DNA of 18,982 nucleotides from Candidatus Zixiibacteriota bacterium (GTDB taxonomy: Bacteria; SM23-81), in the NCBI GenBank assembly GCA_030628225.1, contig DAOVRJ010000009.1, positions 1 to 18,982 of the forward strand, read 5' to 3'. Shown here in pieces: positions 1 through 8,513 of this stretch. The first letter of the stretch is position 1; the number at the start of each line of letters is the position of its first letter. Made by a program: the position numbers and the translations under genes. The notes below the pieces were generated by a model. It saw only the letters and a list, made by a program, of their open reading frames with translations. It was not told the DNA's origin and ran no database searches.

Positions 1-437
1 CAGAGAGCATCCAGGTCTACGGTGAGCTTCATCGTTATCTTCCCGTCCTGGCTCACTGGAAGGGGTTTAGGATTGCGGAGATCAAAGTGCGCCACCATCC
101 CCGACTGCACGGTAAGAGCAAGTTCGGCCTGAGCCGCTTCCTCAACGGCTTTCTGGATCTGTTGACGGTGATGTTCTTATCCAAATACATCAGGCGTCCC
201 ATGCACCTGTTCGGGGTGCTGGGCCTGGTGCTGTTTGTGGCGGGTTTGGGTATCAACCTGCACCTGACCTGGCTGTGGTTGCACAAGGTGGGAATCGGTC
301 GTCGACCACTGCTGTTTTTGGGGATCCTCTTGGTCATTGTGGGAGCTCAGTTTCTGCTCATGGGCCTCATCGGGGAGATGATCACCAGCCAGGATCGGGA
401 TAAAAGCGCTTATTCCATCAAGAAAATGCTCACCTAA
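1..437 (+). CDS. Membrane-anchored family 2 glycosyltransferase, C-terminal part
   Basis: This is the 3' end of a gene that enters from the left edge; the frame is open from base 3 and stops with TAA at 435-437, giving about 144 residues. What is visible is the distal part of a Dpm1/GtrB/CsbB-type GT2 enzyme: a GELHRYLPVLA segment, then an EIKVRHHPRLHGKSKFGLSR segment, which is the family's typical region just before the membrane. Two hydrophobic helices follow, roughly bases 219-276 and 312-384, and a short basic tail. Family members transfer a sugar from a nucleotide donor to undecaprenyl phosphate on the inner face of the membrane, making a donor for GT-C enzymes. The catalytic N-terminal half lies outside the window, so the sugar cannot be guessed. 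An internal GTG at 87 could mimic a start, but homology-like sequence continues upstream of it. Confidence 0.85.
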   Translation, partial: ESIQVYGELHRYLPVLAHWKGFRIAEIKVRHHPRLHGKSKFGLSRFLNGFLDLLTVMFLSKYIRRPMHLFGVLGLVLFVAGLGINLHLTWLWLHKVGIGRRPLLFLGILLVIVGAQFLLMGLIGEMITSQDRDKSAYSIKKMLT

Positions 438-454
438 GATGGAGAGATTTTTCC

Positions 455-1594
455 GTGAGGGCCTGCTACTTTGGGACCTATGAGCAGAACTATCCCCGGA
501 ACAAGGTGATTATCGATGCTCTGCGTTCAGCGGGGGTAGATGTGGTGGAGTGCCATCTGCCTCTCTGGGAGCTGACCCGCCATAAAACGGGGAGTTTTTT
601 CGGTCCTAAATCCTTGATCTTGCTGACATTCCGCATCGCGTGGGGTTATCTCAAGCTCATCGGCATGTACCTGAAACGGGCCGGCGATGCCCAGATTGTC
701 ATGGTGGGGTACATCGGGCAGCTGGATCTCTTGCTGGCCAAACTGCTGACCAGAGTGGGCAGGAGAAGGAAACTTATCTTCAACCCCCTGGTTTCTCTTT
801 ACGACACTCTCGTCGATGATCGGGGTCTGTTCCACCCGGGCTCCCTGGCGGCCGACTTTCTTTTTTTTATTGATCGTTGGTCTTTTCGGCTGGCAGACAG
901 GATAATTCTGGACACAGACGTCCATATTGATTATATTTCCAAAAAATTCGGAATAGACAGAGATAAATTTGCACGGGTGTTCGTGGGAGCTGATCAGGAG
1001 GTGTTCTTCAGCGGGCATAGAGTGGAAAAGGACACGCCATTCATCGTCCTCTTTGTGGGCAAATTTATTCCCCTGCACGGCATTCCCCACATCATTGCTG
1101 CCGCCAGCTTGCTGAAAGAGGAGCGGGATATCCGCTTCGAGATCGTCGGCTCCGGGCAGCTCCACGACCAGATCATGGAGCTCTGCCGCCGGCTCAGTGT
1201 GAAAAACATCGCCTTCACCGAATGGATCCCCTATGAGCGGCTGGTGGAGAAAATGGCCCAGGCTCATGTCTGCCTGGGAATCTTCGGGGAGAGCGCGAAG
1301 GCCAGCAGGGTCATACCCAACAAGGTGTTTCAGGGTCTGGCCGTTGGCATGCCAGTGATCACTGGGGACTCCCCAGCCAGCAGAGAGCTTTTGATTCACG
1401 GCCAGAGCGCTATTCTGGTGCCCATGGCCGATGCGCAAGCCCTGGCCCAAGCTATACGTTCTCTGAAACAGAATAGGGCGTTACGAGAGAAAATCGCTGC
1501 CGGGGGGCGCGCGGTGTTCCACGAGAAATGCGCTGTGCAGGCACTGGGCCAGCAGTTAGAAGCTTTCTGTCGGGGTGTGTTGGGCCGGTCCTGA
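455..1594 (+). CDS. GT4 (GT-B fold) glycosyltransferase
   Basis: A 379-residue glycosyltransferase of the GT-B fold. The start is GTG 455, with a GATGGAGAG ribosome-binding stretch at 438-446; the gap to the preceding gene is 17 nt. The C-terminal half carries the GT4 donor-binding region: FIVLFVGKFIPLHGI around 196-210, IVGSG at 230-234, and the FGES...IPNKVFQGLAVGMPV block at 277-301. In that block E279 is the first donor-site acid, while the position that is often a second Glu is Gln293; Gln at this place also occurs in related enzymes, so I do not read it as inactivation. It has no signal peptide and should act at the cytoplasmic membrane, adding a sugar to a lipid-linked glycan. The specificity is unknown. 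The flippase directly downstream supports a role in lipid-linked oligosaccharide assembly. Confidence 0.85.
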   Translation: MRACYFGTYEQNYPRNKVIIDALRSAGVDVVECHLPLWELTRHKTGSFFGPKSLILLTFRIAWGYLKLIGMYLKRAGDAQIVMVGYIGQLDLLLAKLLTRVGRRRKLIFNPLVSLYDTLVDDRGLFHPGSLAADFLFFIDRWSFRLADRIILDTDVHIDYISKKFGIDRDKFARVFVGADQEVFFSGHRVEKDTPFIVLFVGKFIPLHGIPHIIAAASLLKEERDIRFEIVGSGQLHDQIMELCRRLSVKNIAFTEWIPYERLVEKMAQAHVCLGIFGESAKASRVIPNKVFQGLAVGMPVITGDSPASRELLIHGQSAILVPMADAQALAQAIRSLKQNRALREKIAAGGRAVFHEKCAVQALGQQLEAFCRGVLGRS

Positions 1595-1651
1595 GGGCAT
1601 CGCGCCCACCAGCCCGGATCGAGATCGTGGCGTTTCTTTCATCAGATGTGC

Positions 1652-1657
1652 GGAGGG
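1652..1657 (+). promoter_or_regulatory. Ribosome binding site fixing the flippase start
   Basis: GGAGGG lies four bases before the ATG at 1661. An in-frame ATG at 1646 precedes this site and has no comparable ribosome binding sequence, so the site favours the 1661 start. Confidence 0.6.
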
Positions 1658-1660
1658 CTC

Positions 1661-3100
1661 ATGTCCCCGGCGACCACTGCCAGAGGCACCGTTCTGCTGG
1701 TATCCTCCAAGGCTCTTTTTCTGGCCGGCAGCGTTGTGATTCACGTCTTTCTGGGGAGAACCCTGGGGCCGGAAAGCTATGGCCTGTATGGCCTGGCCAT
1801 GTCTATCCTGCTATGGTTTGAGGTGATCGTGAATTCGGCCGTGCCATGGGCCGTTTCCAAGGTCATCAGTGAGAAAAAAAGCTTGGCGCGGGCCGTTTTT
1901 CGTCAGGGGATCGTGCTGCAGCTGGTTTTCTCGCTGGTCATCCTGGCCCTGTTTCTGGTTCTCTCGCCGACCCTGGCCCGGCTCTTTGGGGATCGGGCCG
2001 TGAAAATTCTGTTGTGGTGGGCGGCCCTGGACATCCCCTTCTTCGCCCTGCTCTCCATTTTTCTGACCTATTTTAACGGTCAGCAGCAGTTCGGGAAACA
2101 GGGTGTCGTTTCCATCTGCCGTATCCTGTTCAAGGTGGTGGCCACGGTGCTGCTGGTGATCGGCGGCTTTTCGGTTCGGGGAGCGCTGTTGGGCAACATC
2201 TTGGGATCCGCCCTGGCTCTGATGGTGGGAATCTGTCTGGTCAGCCTGCCCCGGCCGTCAGGGGATCGGGCTCGACTCATCGAGCGGGTGCTCAACTTCG
2301 GAGTACCCTACACCCTGTTTCTTCTGTCCGCACAGCTGTTGCTGAACGTGGATCTGTGGTCGGTCAAGATCCTGCTGAAGCAAGTGGCCTTCACCGGGTT
2401 CTACACCTCGGCTCAGACTATCTCCCGGGTGCCCTTTTTTCTTTTTTTGGGGCTGACGACGGCCTTATTCCCGGCCCTGTCCAAGTCCACCAGCAGCGGC
2501 CAGGCCCAGATGAGCCGCACCCAGATCAAACAGGCCCTGCGACTGTTAGCCCTGGCTCTGTTGCCCGCCGGAGCCATCATCTCCTCGGCGCCGCGGGTGG
2601 TGGTGGAACTGTTCTACGGGATCAATTTCAGCCCGGCCGTCCTTCCCCTGACAGTGCTGATTTGGGGGATGATCCTGTTCACCGTTTTCTACACCTTGGC
2701 AGTTATTCTATCCGTTGCCGGAAGACCGCTGCTGGTTTTGCTGTACAGCCTGTTCTTGATCCTAGTGGATGTTCTTTTGAACTGGAGTCTGGTGCCCCGG
2801 ATGGGGTTAATGGGGGCGGCCATAGCCACTTCCATCAGCGGGCTCCTGGGGGCCGCCATTTTGGGAAGCCTGGTCTTCCGACAGTTCCGGGTGTTTATCG
2901 GAGGTCGATCTCTGCTCAAGATGATCCTGGCCGCTGTTTTTATCTTCGGCTTGTCGGCCCTGGTACCGCTGGAAGGGTCTCTGTTTGTACTGAAGGGTCT
3001 GATCCTTTTCGCCCTGTATGTAGGTTGCTTGATCGTGCTGAGGGAAGTTGGTGAGGAGGATTTCCGTCGCCTGAGGAGTCTGTGGCCCACTTTCTCCTGA
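1661..3100 (+). CDS. Wzx/MATE-like polysaccharide flippase
   Basis: A 479-residue integral membrane protein of the polysaccharide-biosynthesis flippase (MurJ/Wzx, MOP superfamily) type. It is hydrophobic through most of its length, with about 12-14 helices expected for the family. The N-terminus (KALFLAGSVVIHVFLGRTLGPESYGLYGLAMSI, given here as separate pieces KALFLAGSVVI and LGRTLGPESYGLYG) is the typical first-helix pattern of Wzx proteins: a helix followed by LGxxxYGxYxL. Members move undecaprenyl-diphosphate-linked oligosaccharides from the inner to the outer face of the cytoplasmic membrane. I chose ATG 1661 because of GGAGGG at 1652-1657; ATG 1646 would add five residues. The gene sits between two GT4 enzymes, which suggests that it exports the glycan they build. 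Confidence 0.9.
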   Translation: MSPATTARGTVLLVSSKALFLAGSVVIHVFLGRTLGPESYGLYGLAMSILLWFEVIVNSAVPWAVSKVISEKKSLARAVFRQGIVLQLVFSLVILALFLVLSPTLARLFGDRAVKILLWWAALDIPFFALLSIFLTYFNGQQQFGKQGVVSICRILFKVVATVLLVIGGFSVRGALLGNILGSALALMVGICLVSLPRPSGDRARLIERVLNFGVPYTLFLLSAQLLLNVDLWSVKILLKQVAFTGFYTSAQTISRVPFFLFLGLTTALFPALSKSTSSGQAQMSRTQIKQALRLLALALLPAGAIISSAPRVVVELFYGINFSPAVLPLTVLIWGMILFTVFYTLAVILSVAGRPLLVLLYSLFLILVDVLLNWSLVPRMGLMGAAIATSISGLLGAAILGSLVFRQFRVFIGGRSLLKMILAAVFIFGLSALVPLEGSLFVLKGLILFALYVGCLIVLREVGEEDFRRLRSLWPTFS

Positions 3101-3136
3101 TTGAGTTCATGATCGGGGCACTGGGAGCTTTCCTCT

Positions 3137-4294
3137 ATGCAAAGACTGCAAGTTTGTCTGGTTTCCCAACAGCTGGGCGAGGTGAAAAGCGGTGTTGGTG
3201 TCTATACTCGAAACGTCGCTCGAAAACTGTTGGCCGACGGCCACTCGGTTACCCTGATCTGTCCCCGGGAGCGAGCATCAACGGACATCCCCGGGCTTCG
3301 TCTGGAACTGGTTTCTGGAAAGGGAACGGGCACCTCGCACGTCCGCTGGCTGATGCTCTCCCGACGTTTTGGCCGGGCTCTGCGGGCGCTGCGCCGGCAG
3401 CAGAAATTCCATCTGGTGCACTTCACCGATGCCCGTGAGGTCCTGTTCTGTCCGCTGAGGGGCATACCGGCCGTGGGCAACATGAACGACTATTATTTTG
3501 CGGTGGCTCCCCGCAGCCCCTGGGTCTTCAAGAGAGATTATGTGGACTGGCCCATCCGGTGGGCATATTACAACACGGTGCGTCTCTTGGAGCGACGGGC
3601 TCTGGGCAAGCTGACGGCCATCATCTGCAACAGCCATCACACAAAGGATGTGCTGGCCGAGCAGTACCGGCTGTCCTCCGAGAGGCTGCCGGTCATCTAC
3701 AAGAGCATCGATCTGAGCCAATATACTTTCCGGCCTCGCCGGCTGGAGGATGGCCATCCCTCTGTCCTGTTCATCGGCGGCAACGTGCAGCGCAAGGGAT
3801 TGCCGACCCTGATTCGTGCCGCCCCTTTGGTCTTGCAGGCCTTTCCCGGGGCGAGGTTTGTGGTGGTGGGCGACAACCAGAACATGAAGGCCATGAAAGC
3901 CCTCTGTCTCCAGAACGGGGTGCAGGAGAACTTCCATTTTCTGGGCTGGCGATCCCACGACCAGATCCAGGAGCACTATCAACGATCTACCGTGTTCGTG
4001 ATGCCCTCGCTCATAGAGGCTTTCGGCGTGGTTTTTCTGGAAGCCATGGCCTCGGGAGTGCCGGTCATCGGTGGGGATGTGGGGGGGACCAAAGAGCTGA
4101 TTCAGGACGGAGTGAACGGGTTGCTGGTGGCTCCCCGGGACCATCGAGCCCTCGCGGAGAAGATATTGTACTTGCTGCAGAATGAGGAGAGCCGACAGCG
4201 GTTGATCCAAAATGGATTGGGGACGGTTCAGCGTTTCGGCGTGGAGGGAATGCTCCAAGAGACCTATGCCCTCTATCGAAGGCTGTTGGCATGA
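3137..4294 (+). CDS. GT4 glycosyltransferase with EAFG motif
   Basis: A 385-residue retaining glycosyltransferase of family GT4. The N-terminal Rossmann half opens with VCLVSQQLGEVKSGVGVYTRNVARKL-like sequence; the GVGVYTRN piece (19-26) is the usual glycine-rich acceptor loop. The C-terminal half has VLFIGGNVQRKGLPTLIRAA near 210-229 and the donor-site ExFGxxxxE motif (E294-A-F-G ... E302), followed by MASGVPVIGGDVGG. All expected donor-binding residues are present, so it should be active at the cytoplasmic membrane. GGGAG at 3123-3127 precedes ATG 3137 by nine bases. The end overlaps the following methyltransferase start by ATGA, which indicates translational coupling. Donor and acceptor are unknown. 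Confidence 0.88.
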   Translation: MQRLQVCLVSQQLGEVKSGVGVYTRNVARKLLADGHSVTLICPRERASTDIPGLRLELVSGKGTGTSHVRWLMLSRRFGRALRALRRQQKFHLVHFTDAREVLFCPLRGIPAVGNMNDYYFAVAPRSPWVFKRDYVDWPIRWAYYNTVRLLERRALGKLTAIICNSHHTKDVLAEQYRLSSERLPVIYKSIDLSQYTFRPRRLEDGHPSVLFIGGNVQRKGLPTLIRAAPLVLQAFPGARFVVVGDNQNMKAMKALCLQNGVQENFHFLGWRSHDQIQEHYQRSTVFVMPSLIEAFGVVFLEAMASGVPVIGGDVGGTKELIQDGVNGLLVAPRDHRALAEKILYLLQNEESRQRLIQNGLGTVQRFGVEGMLQETYALYRRLLA

Positions 4295-5190
4295 GAACGG
4301 AGAGAGTCAAGTGTCCCCTTTGTGGCCAACATACCAAGGAAGCGGTTTTATGGATCAAGAACGCATACAGATATGTGCAATGCACCGTCTGCGGAATGAT
4401 TTATATCAATCCACAGCTTTCCGATGAGAGCGTCGCCCAAATTTACAGCAACGTGCTGTATGGTCAGAAATCCGAACGGCTGGACCTGGTACTTCCCACG
4501 TTACACAAGTATAAAGCCAGGCTGTTAAAAAAATTTGAACGGTTTCGAAAAACGGGCTATCTTCTCGATGTCGGTTGTTTTAAGGGGTTCTTACTGTTCA
4601 GTGCCTCTCAAAGAGGGTGGAAGACCTTCGGAACAGAGGTCTCAGAGCCGGCAACCCGTTTTGCACGAGAGGAGTTGGAACAGCAGGTGGACATTGGAGA
4701 TTTGCTCCACATGTCTCGTTTTGATCAGCTCGATTTTGATGTGGTGACCCTCTTTGATGTGATTGAACATCTGTCTCGTCCATGTCTTTATCTGCAAAAA
4801 GTTCATTACCTTCTGCGCAAAGGAGGCCTGCTGTATATGGAAACCCCCAATTTCAATGCCTTGCCGAGATTTGTGTTGGGCAAGAAATGGACCGTTTTTA
4901 ACAGTTTGCACCGGTCCTATTTTACGCCCAGCACCATGGCGCGGATGCTTCAGAGGGTCGGCTTTGAAAGCATCAAAATACAAACGCTGGGATTTCTTCC
5001 TCTGAGCACGAGGGAGAATGAGCCCGAGTCGTCAAAGGTCAAGCCCGAGCCAAAATTTCTCCGGTTCTTGCCCATCGACCTTTTGCGAAATACGAAGGAT
5101 ATCGTCGAATCTGCCGTGTTCTTTCCCCCTGACTTTTTAGGCATAAAGGTGGGGACAAAGATGGTAGTTCGGGCAACCAAGGGAGCTTAA
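4291..5190 (+). CDS. Zinc-ribbon class I SAM-dependent methyltransferase
   Basis: A 299-residue protein with an N-terminal zinc ribbon (C8-x2-C11 ... C31-x2-C34) followed by a Methyltransf_23-type domain. Motif I is LLDVGCFKGF at 91-100 and a FDVVTLFDVIEHL segment forms the typical post-II region; LLRKGGLLYMETPN follows. Enzymes with this ribbon-plus-methyltransferase layout are common in glycan clusters, where they methylate sugars or sugar nucleotides; some relatives act on small molecules. The start overlaps the previous stop (ATGA). The C-terminal third (residues about 230-299) is not diagnostic. Base composition is clearly lower in GC than both neighbours (35-50% in sampled 60-base lines against about 60%), which suggests a separate origin. 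The substrate cannot be told from sequence. Confidence 0.85.
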   Translation: MRTERVKCPLCGQHTKEAVLWIKNAYRYVQCTVCGMIYINPQLSDESVAQIYSNVLYGQKSERLDLVLPTLHKYKARLLKKFERFRKTGYLLDVGCFKGFLLFSASQRGWKTFGTEVSEPATRFAREELEQQVDIGDLLHMSRFDQLDFDVVTLFDVIEHLSRPCLYLQKVHYLLRKGGLLYMETPNFNALPRFVLGKKWTVFNSLHRSYFTPSTMARMLQRVGFESIKIQTLGFLPLSTRENEPESSKVKPEPKFLRFLPIDLLRNTKDIVESAVFFPPDFLGIKVGTKMVVRATKGA

Positions 5191-5193
5191 AAA

Positions 5194-7569
5194 ATGGCAG
5201 TTGGGTTGAGGAAATGGAAGTCGGACCTGGGGTTGATGGCCCTCCTGTACGCTCTGGTGCTGTTTCTATATCGTGATATCGCCTTTTTGAACAAGATGTT
5301 CGTCTCCGCCGACACCATTGCCCAGGGAGCGGTCTTTGGGAAGTTCGGGTTTGATCAACTGGCCGCCGGTCATTATCCCCTCTGGTATCCCCATATTTTC
5401 TCGGGAATGCCCTTTTTCGCCAGTATGTCCTTCGATGTGTTCGTCTATCCGGCGCGGATCATCCTCCATTATCTGGATCAGTTCGGTTTCCATTTCCTGC
5501 ACTACAAGATCGCCCATTTCTTCATGGGAGGCCTGTTCACCTACCTGCTGATGCGCTCCTACAAACTGGAGAGATTCAGCGCTTTCATATCAGCGGCGGT
5601 GTTCATCTTCAGCCCCATGGTTGCCTCTCTGGAACATGGAAACCGGATCATCACCATCATGTATATTCCGGTAATTTTCTACCTGATCAGAAGACTCTAT
5701 CTCCGCCGGGACCTGACCTCCCTGGCCTGGGCCGGATTGGCCGTTGGCTTCCAGATGATGGCCAACCACATGCAGATCGTCTACTACACTTGGCTGTTCC
5801 TTGGCCTTCACTTCTTCGGTCTGCTGGTGACAGACCTCAGGAAAAAAGTTGGCTTAAAGCGGGTGCTCCAGAGAGGAGGTCTGCTGGCTGGAAGCATGAT
5901 CATCGGCCTGGGCGTAGCTGCCTTCCTTCTGCTTTCAGTCTACGAGTTCACGCCATATTCGGCACGGAGCTCCGGCGATGCCCTGGCCGCCTATAACTAC
6001 GCCACAAATTGGTCCTTGCACCCCAGGGAGATGTTGACCTTCTTCGTCCCCTCCTTCATGGGATTCGGCGGGCAAACCTACTGGGGATATATGCCCTTCA
6101 CTCATTGCCCTAACTATCTGGGGATCGTGGCCCTGTTTCTGGTCGTCTGTGCCTTGATCTTTCGCCGTAGCCGGACAACCATCTTCTTCGCCGGGGCGGG
6201 ATGTCTGGCCATCCTGGTTTCCTTTGGCCGCTTTTTTCCGGTTCTGTACAAGCCCATGTATGCGCTGTTGCCTTTTTTCAGCAAATTTCGAGTGCCGGCC
6301 ATGATCCTGATGCTGTTATTCTTCTGTGTGGCCGTCCTGGCCGGTTTTGGGGTCCAGGCTCTGCTGGAAATGGGCTCGAGCTCGGCCAGCCGAGAGGGAG
6401 TTAAAAAACGGCAGAAGCTCAGCAGATCACTGTTCATTTTAGCCGTGATCCTGGTGTTGGCAGGGATCATGTTTTCCATGGCCAGGGGGCCTATATCCCA
6501 AAGTTTGATGGCCGGTTACGACCGTGTCGATGCTGCCCTGGGCCGCCACCAGGACATCGCTGCACAGCTCAGAGATCAACTGGATGGCCGCAGGTTCGCC
6601 ATGGTCTTCGGGGACATCTGGAAGATGCTCCTCTTTCTGGCTGCCGCCAGCCTGCTGGCGGCCCTGTATCTGGGAAAGAAAGTAAACCGGCGTACCTTCG
6701 TCGGGCTGCTGGCCGTCCTGTTGCTGCTGGATTTCTTCTGGGTGGATCTGGGACTGGTCCATTTTCAGCAGCAGCGCGGATACGAGCGGGTCTATTACCG
6801 TGCCCGTGAGGACGAGATCGTTCGCTTTTTAGAAAAAGATAGCTCCCTGTTTCGCATACTGCCCCTGGACGATCTGAGCTCAAACGAGTATGCTTACTTC
6901 CAGATCAGCTCCGTGGGTGGCTATCATCCGGCCAAGTTGGGCATCTATCAGGAGGTCATGGAGAAGGTGGGCCTGGGCAATCCCAACCTGATAGATCTGC
7001 TGAACGTCAAATATCTTATCACCAAACGGCATATCGACCACCCCCGCTTTGAACGGGTATTGGAGACAGCCTCGGGGGCTGTTTACCGGAATAAAAAGGT
7101 CATGTCCCGGGCCTTCATCGTCAACCAGATGGAGATCTTGGAGGATAAAGAGGAGATCTTTGCTCGTCTGAGTTCCGCGGAGTTTGATCCCCGAGAGACG
7201 GCTATATTGGAGCGCCAGCCTTCCTTCTCCCTGGATCCCGGAGAGGGCGGCGCGGTGCGGGTGGTCAGCTACGGGTGCCAGGAGATCCAGCTGGAGGCCA
7301 GCGTGACCGCGGCCAGTCTCCTGGTACTCAGCGAGATTTACTACCCCGCCGGCTGGAAAGCATATGTGAACGGCCAGCGTACCCAGATATACAAAACCGA
7401 TTATCTGCTGCGGGCCGTCTACCTGCCCGCGGGAGATCACCGGGTCAGCTTTCACTTTCGTCCTTGGACCTTTCCAGCGGGTCTGTGGATCAGCATTCTC
7501 TTTCTCCTGGGTATTATGGTGACTTTGGCTTTCGCTTGGCGGAGAAATCGCCGGGTCCATCGCGGTTGA
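5194..7569 (+). CDS. YfhO-family GT-C type membrane glycosyltransferase
   Basis: A 791-residue polytopic protein. The N-terminus has one helix (about 12-27), then a periplasm-facing loop with VSADTIAQG (D40) and PLWYPHIFSGMPFF, which is the characteristic pattern of YfhO-type GT-C proteins. Roughly ten further hydrophobic segments follow to about residue 510, then a soluble domain rich in beta strands, and a last helix near 765-782 with a basic tail. The ending (LSEIYYPAGWKAYVNG, then YLPAGDHRVSFHF) is also typical of the family. Characterised relatives in Firmicutes use undecaprenyl-phosphate sugars to decorate surface polymers on the outer face of the membrane. It starts three bases after the methyltransferase stop. 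A polyprenol-phosphate donor could come from the GT2 genes at 1-437 or 8510-9223; that link is inferred. Confidence 0.85.
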   Translation: MAVGLRKWKSDLGLMALLYALVLFLYRDIAFLNKMFVSADTIAQGAVFGKFGFDQLAAGHYPLWYPHIFSGMPFFASMSFDVFVYPARIILHYLDQFGFHFLHYKIAHFFMGGLFTYLLMRSYKLERFSAFISAAVFIFSPMVASLEHGNRIITIMYIPVIFYLIRRLYLRRDLTSLAWAGLAVGFQMMANHMQIVYYTWLFLGLHFFGLLVTDLRKKVGLKRVLQRGGLLAGSMIIGLGVAAFLLLSVYEFTPYSARSSGDALAAYNYATNWSLHPREMLTFFVPSFMGFGGQTYWGYMPFTHCPNYLGIVALFLVVCALIFRRSRTTIFFAGAGCLAILVSFGRFFPVLYKPMYALLPFFSKFRVPAMILMLLFFCVAVLAGFGVQALLEMGSSSASREGVKKRQKLSRSLFILAVILVLAGIMFSMARGPISQSLMAGYDRVDAALGRHQDIAAQLRDQLDGRRFAMVFGDIWKMLLFLAAASLLAALYLGKKVNRRTFVGLLAVLLLLDFFWVDLGLVHFQQQRGYERVYYRAREDEIVRFLEKDSSLFRILPLDDLSSNEYAYFQISSVGGYHPAKLGIYQEVMEKVGLGNPNLIDLLNVKYLITKRHIDHPRFERVLETASGAVYRNKKVMSRAFIVNQMEILEDKEEIFARLSSAEFDPRETAILERQPSFSLDPGEGGAVRVVSYGCQEIQLEASVTAASLLVLSEIYYPAGWKAYVNGQRTQIYKTDYLLRAVYLPAGDHRVSFHFRPWTFPAGLWISILFLLGIMVTLAFAWRRNRRVHRG

Positions 7570-7589
7570 AGACGGAGGGGCTTGCGAGG

Positions 7590-8513
7590 ATGACCGGCAA
7601 ATCGCAAAAGCCGAAAATTCTGGTTACTGGCTGCAACGGTCTTTTGGGCCAGAAGGTGGTGGCGTTGACCCGGCAACGGTACTGGACGGTGGGTGCCGAT
7701 TTGCAGGATGAGTCCTTGGGTTCGGTTGATGAATATCTGACCATGGATATCAGCAAACGGGAGGCAGTGCTGGACGCCGTGGAGAGGATCTCGCCCGTGG
7801 GCATCGTCAACACGGCTGCCCTGACCAATGTGGATGCCTGTGAGAAAGACAGGGATCTGGCCTGGGCGGTGAATGTGGACGGCGTGAGATTTCTTCTGGA
7901 GGCATGCCAGAGAATAAGCAGCAGCCTGATCCAGATCTCCTCAGACTATGTTTTTGACGGCGAGGATGGTCCCTATGGCGAGGATGCCGCTGCCAACCCC
8001 CTGGGCTTTTACGGGCTGACCAAGCTGGAGAGTGAGCGGGTCCTGGTGGGGAGCCGTTCGCCCTGGGCCGTGGTGAGAACCAATGTGCTCTATGGTTGGG
8101 CCCGGAGCGTGCGGTCCAACTTCGTCCTCTGGGTACGCGCTCAGCTTGCCGCCGGGAAATATGTCCGCACGGCCATCGACCAGTATGGCAACCCCACGCT
8201 GGCCGAGAACCTGGCCCAGGGCATTCTGGCTTTGCTCAGGAGAGGCCAGCAGGGGATATTTCACATCGCCGGCGCGGACTACGTGAGCCGGTGGACATTT
8301 GCTCTGATGATCGCCAGGGTATTCGGTCTCGACCAAAAGCTGATTGCTCCGGTGCTCTCGGCTCATCTCTCCCAGTGGGCGCCGCGGCCCCATTGGGGTG
8401 GGTTGAGGATCGATCGGGCCGCCCGGGAGCTGGGCATCTCAATTCTCGGCGTTCAAGCCGGGCTGAATGCTCTTAAGGAACAGATTCCCCTCGAGGAAAT
8501 GGAGGTGCGGTGA
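7590..8513 (+). CDS. RmlD-like sugar-nucleotide reductase (extended SDR)
   Basis: A 307-residue extended short-chain dehydrogenase. The nucleotide-binding G14-x2-G17-x2-G20 motif sits in LVTGCNGLLGQK, VNTAALTNVDACE is the family's second conserved block, and the active site shows SSDYVFDG (117-124) and Y141-G-L-T-K145. This order matches dTDP-4-dehydrorhamnose reductase and its relatives, which reduce a 4-keto sugar nucleotide with NAD(P)H. No RmlA, RmlB or RmlC partner is present in the window, so dTDP-rhamnose cannot be claimed. ATG 7590 follows GGAGGGG at 7574-7580; the frame is open further upstream inside the YfhO gene, but that would not fit a Rossmann N-terminus. The stop overlaps the next start (GTGA). 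Confidence 0.85.
   Translation: MTGKSQKPKILVTGCNGLLGQKVVALTRQRYWTVGADLQDESLGSVDEYLTMDISKREAVLDAVERISPVGIVNTAALTNVDACEKDRDLAWAVNVDGVRFLLEACQRISSSLIQISSDYVFDGEDGPYGEDAAANPLGFYGLTKLESERVLVGSRSPWAVVRTNVLYGWARSVRSNFVLWVRAQLAAGKYVRTAIDQYGNPTLAENLAQGILALLRRGQQGIFHIAGADYVSRWTFALMIARVFGLDQKLIAPVLSAHLSQWAPRPHWGGLRIDRAARELGISILGVQAGLNALKEQIPLEEMEVR
8501..8506 (+). promoter_or_regulatory. Ribosome binding site for the Dpm1-like gene
   Basis: GGAGGT ends three bases before GTG 8510 and lies inside the end of the reductase gene. It supports the unusual GTG start and coupled translation. Confidence 0.55.

Noticed and set aside
527-1450. Long open frame on the - strand (307 residues)
   Set aside because: It lies wholly inside the GT4 gene, its product has no recognisable motif and is rich in His, Gln and Pro, as expected for the complement of a GC-rich gene.
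1595-1607. GGGC/GCCC hairpin after the first GT4 gene
   Set aside because: It has only four pairs and no T run, and the next gene follows closely on the same strand.
2356-3054. Open frame of 232 residues on the + strand inside the flippase gene
   Set aside because: The product is polar and Gly/Pro-rich with no domain, while the overlapping frame gives a coherent membrane protein.
3278-4258. Long open frame on the - strand (326 residues)
   Set aside because: It is the antisense of the second GT4 gene, which has clear GT4 motifs; the reverse product resembles no family.
4291-5190. The low-GC methyltransferase as cargo of a mobile element
   Set aside because: I see no terminal inverted repeats, target duplication, integrase or transposase at either edge, and the gene overlaps its upstream neighbour neatly.
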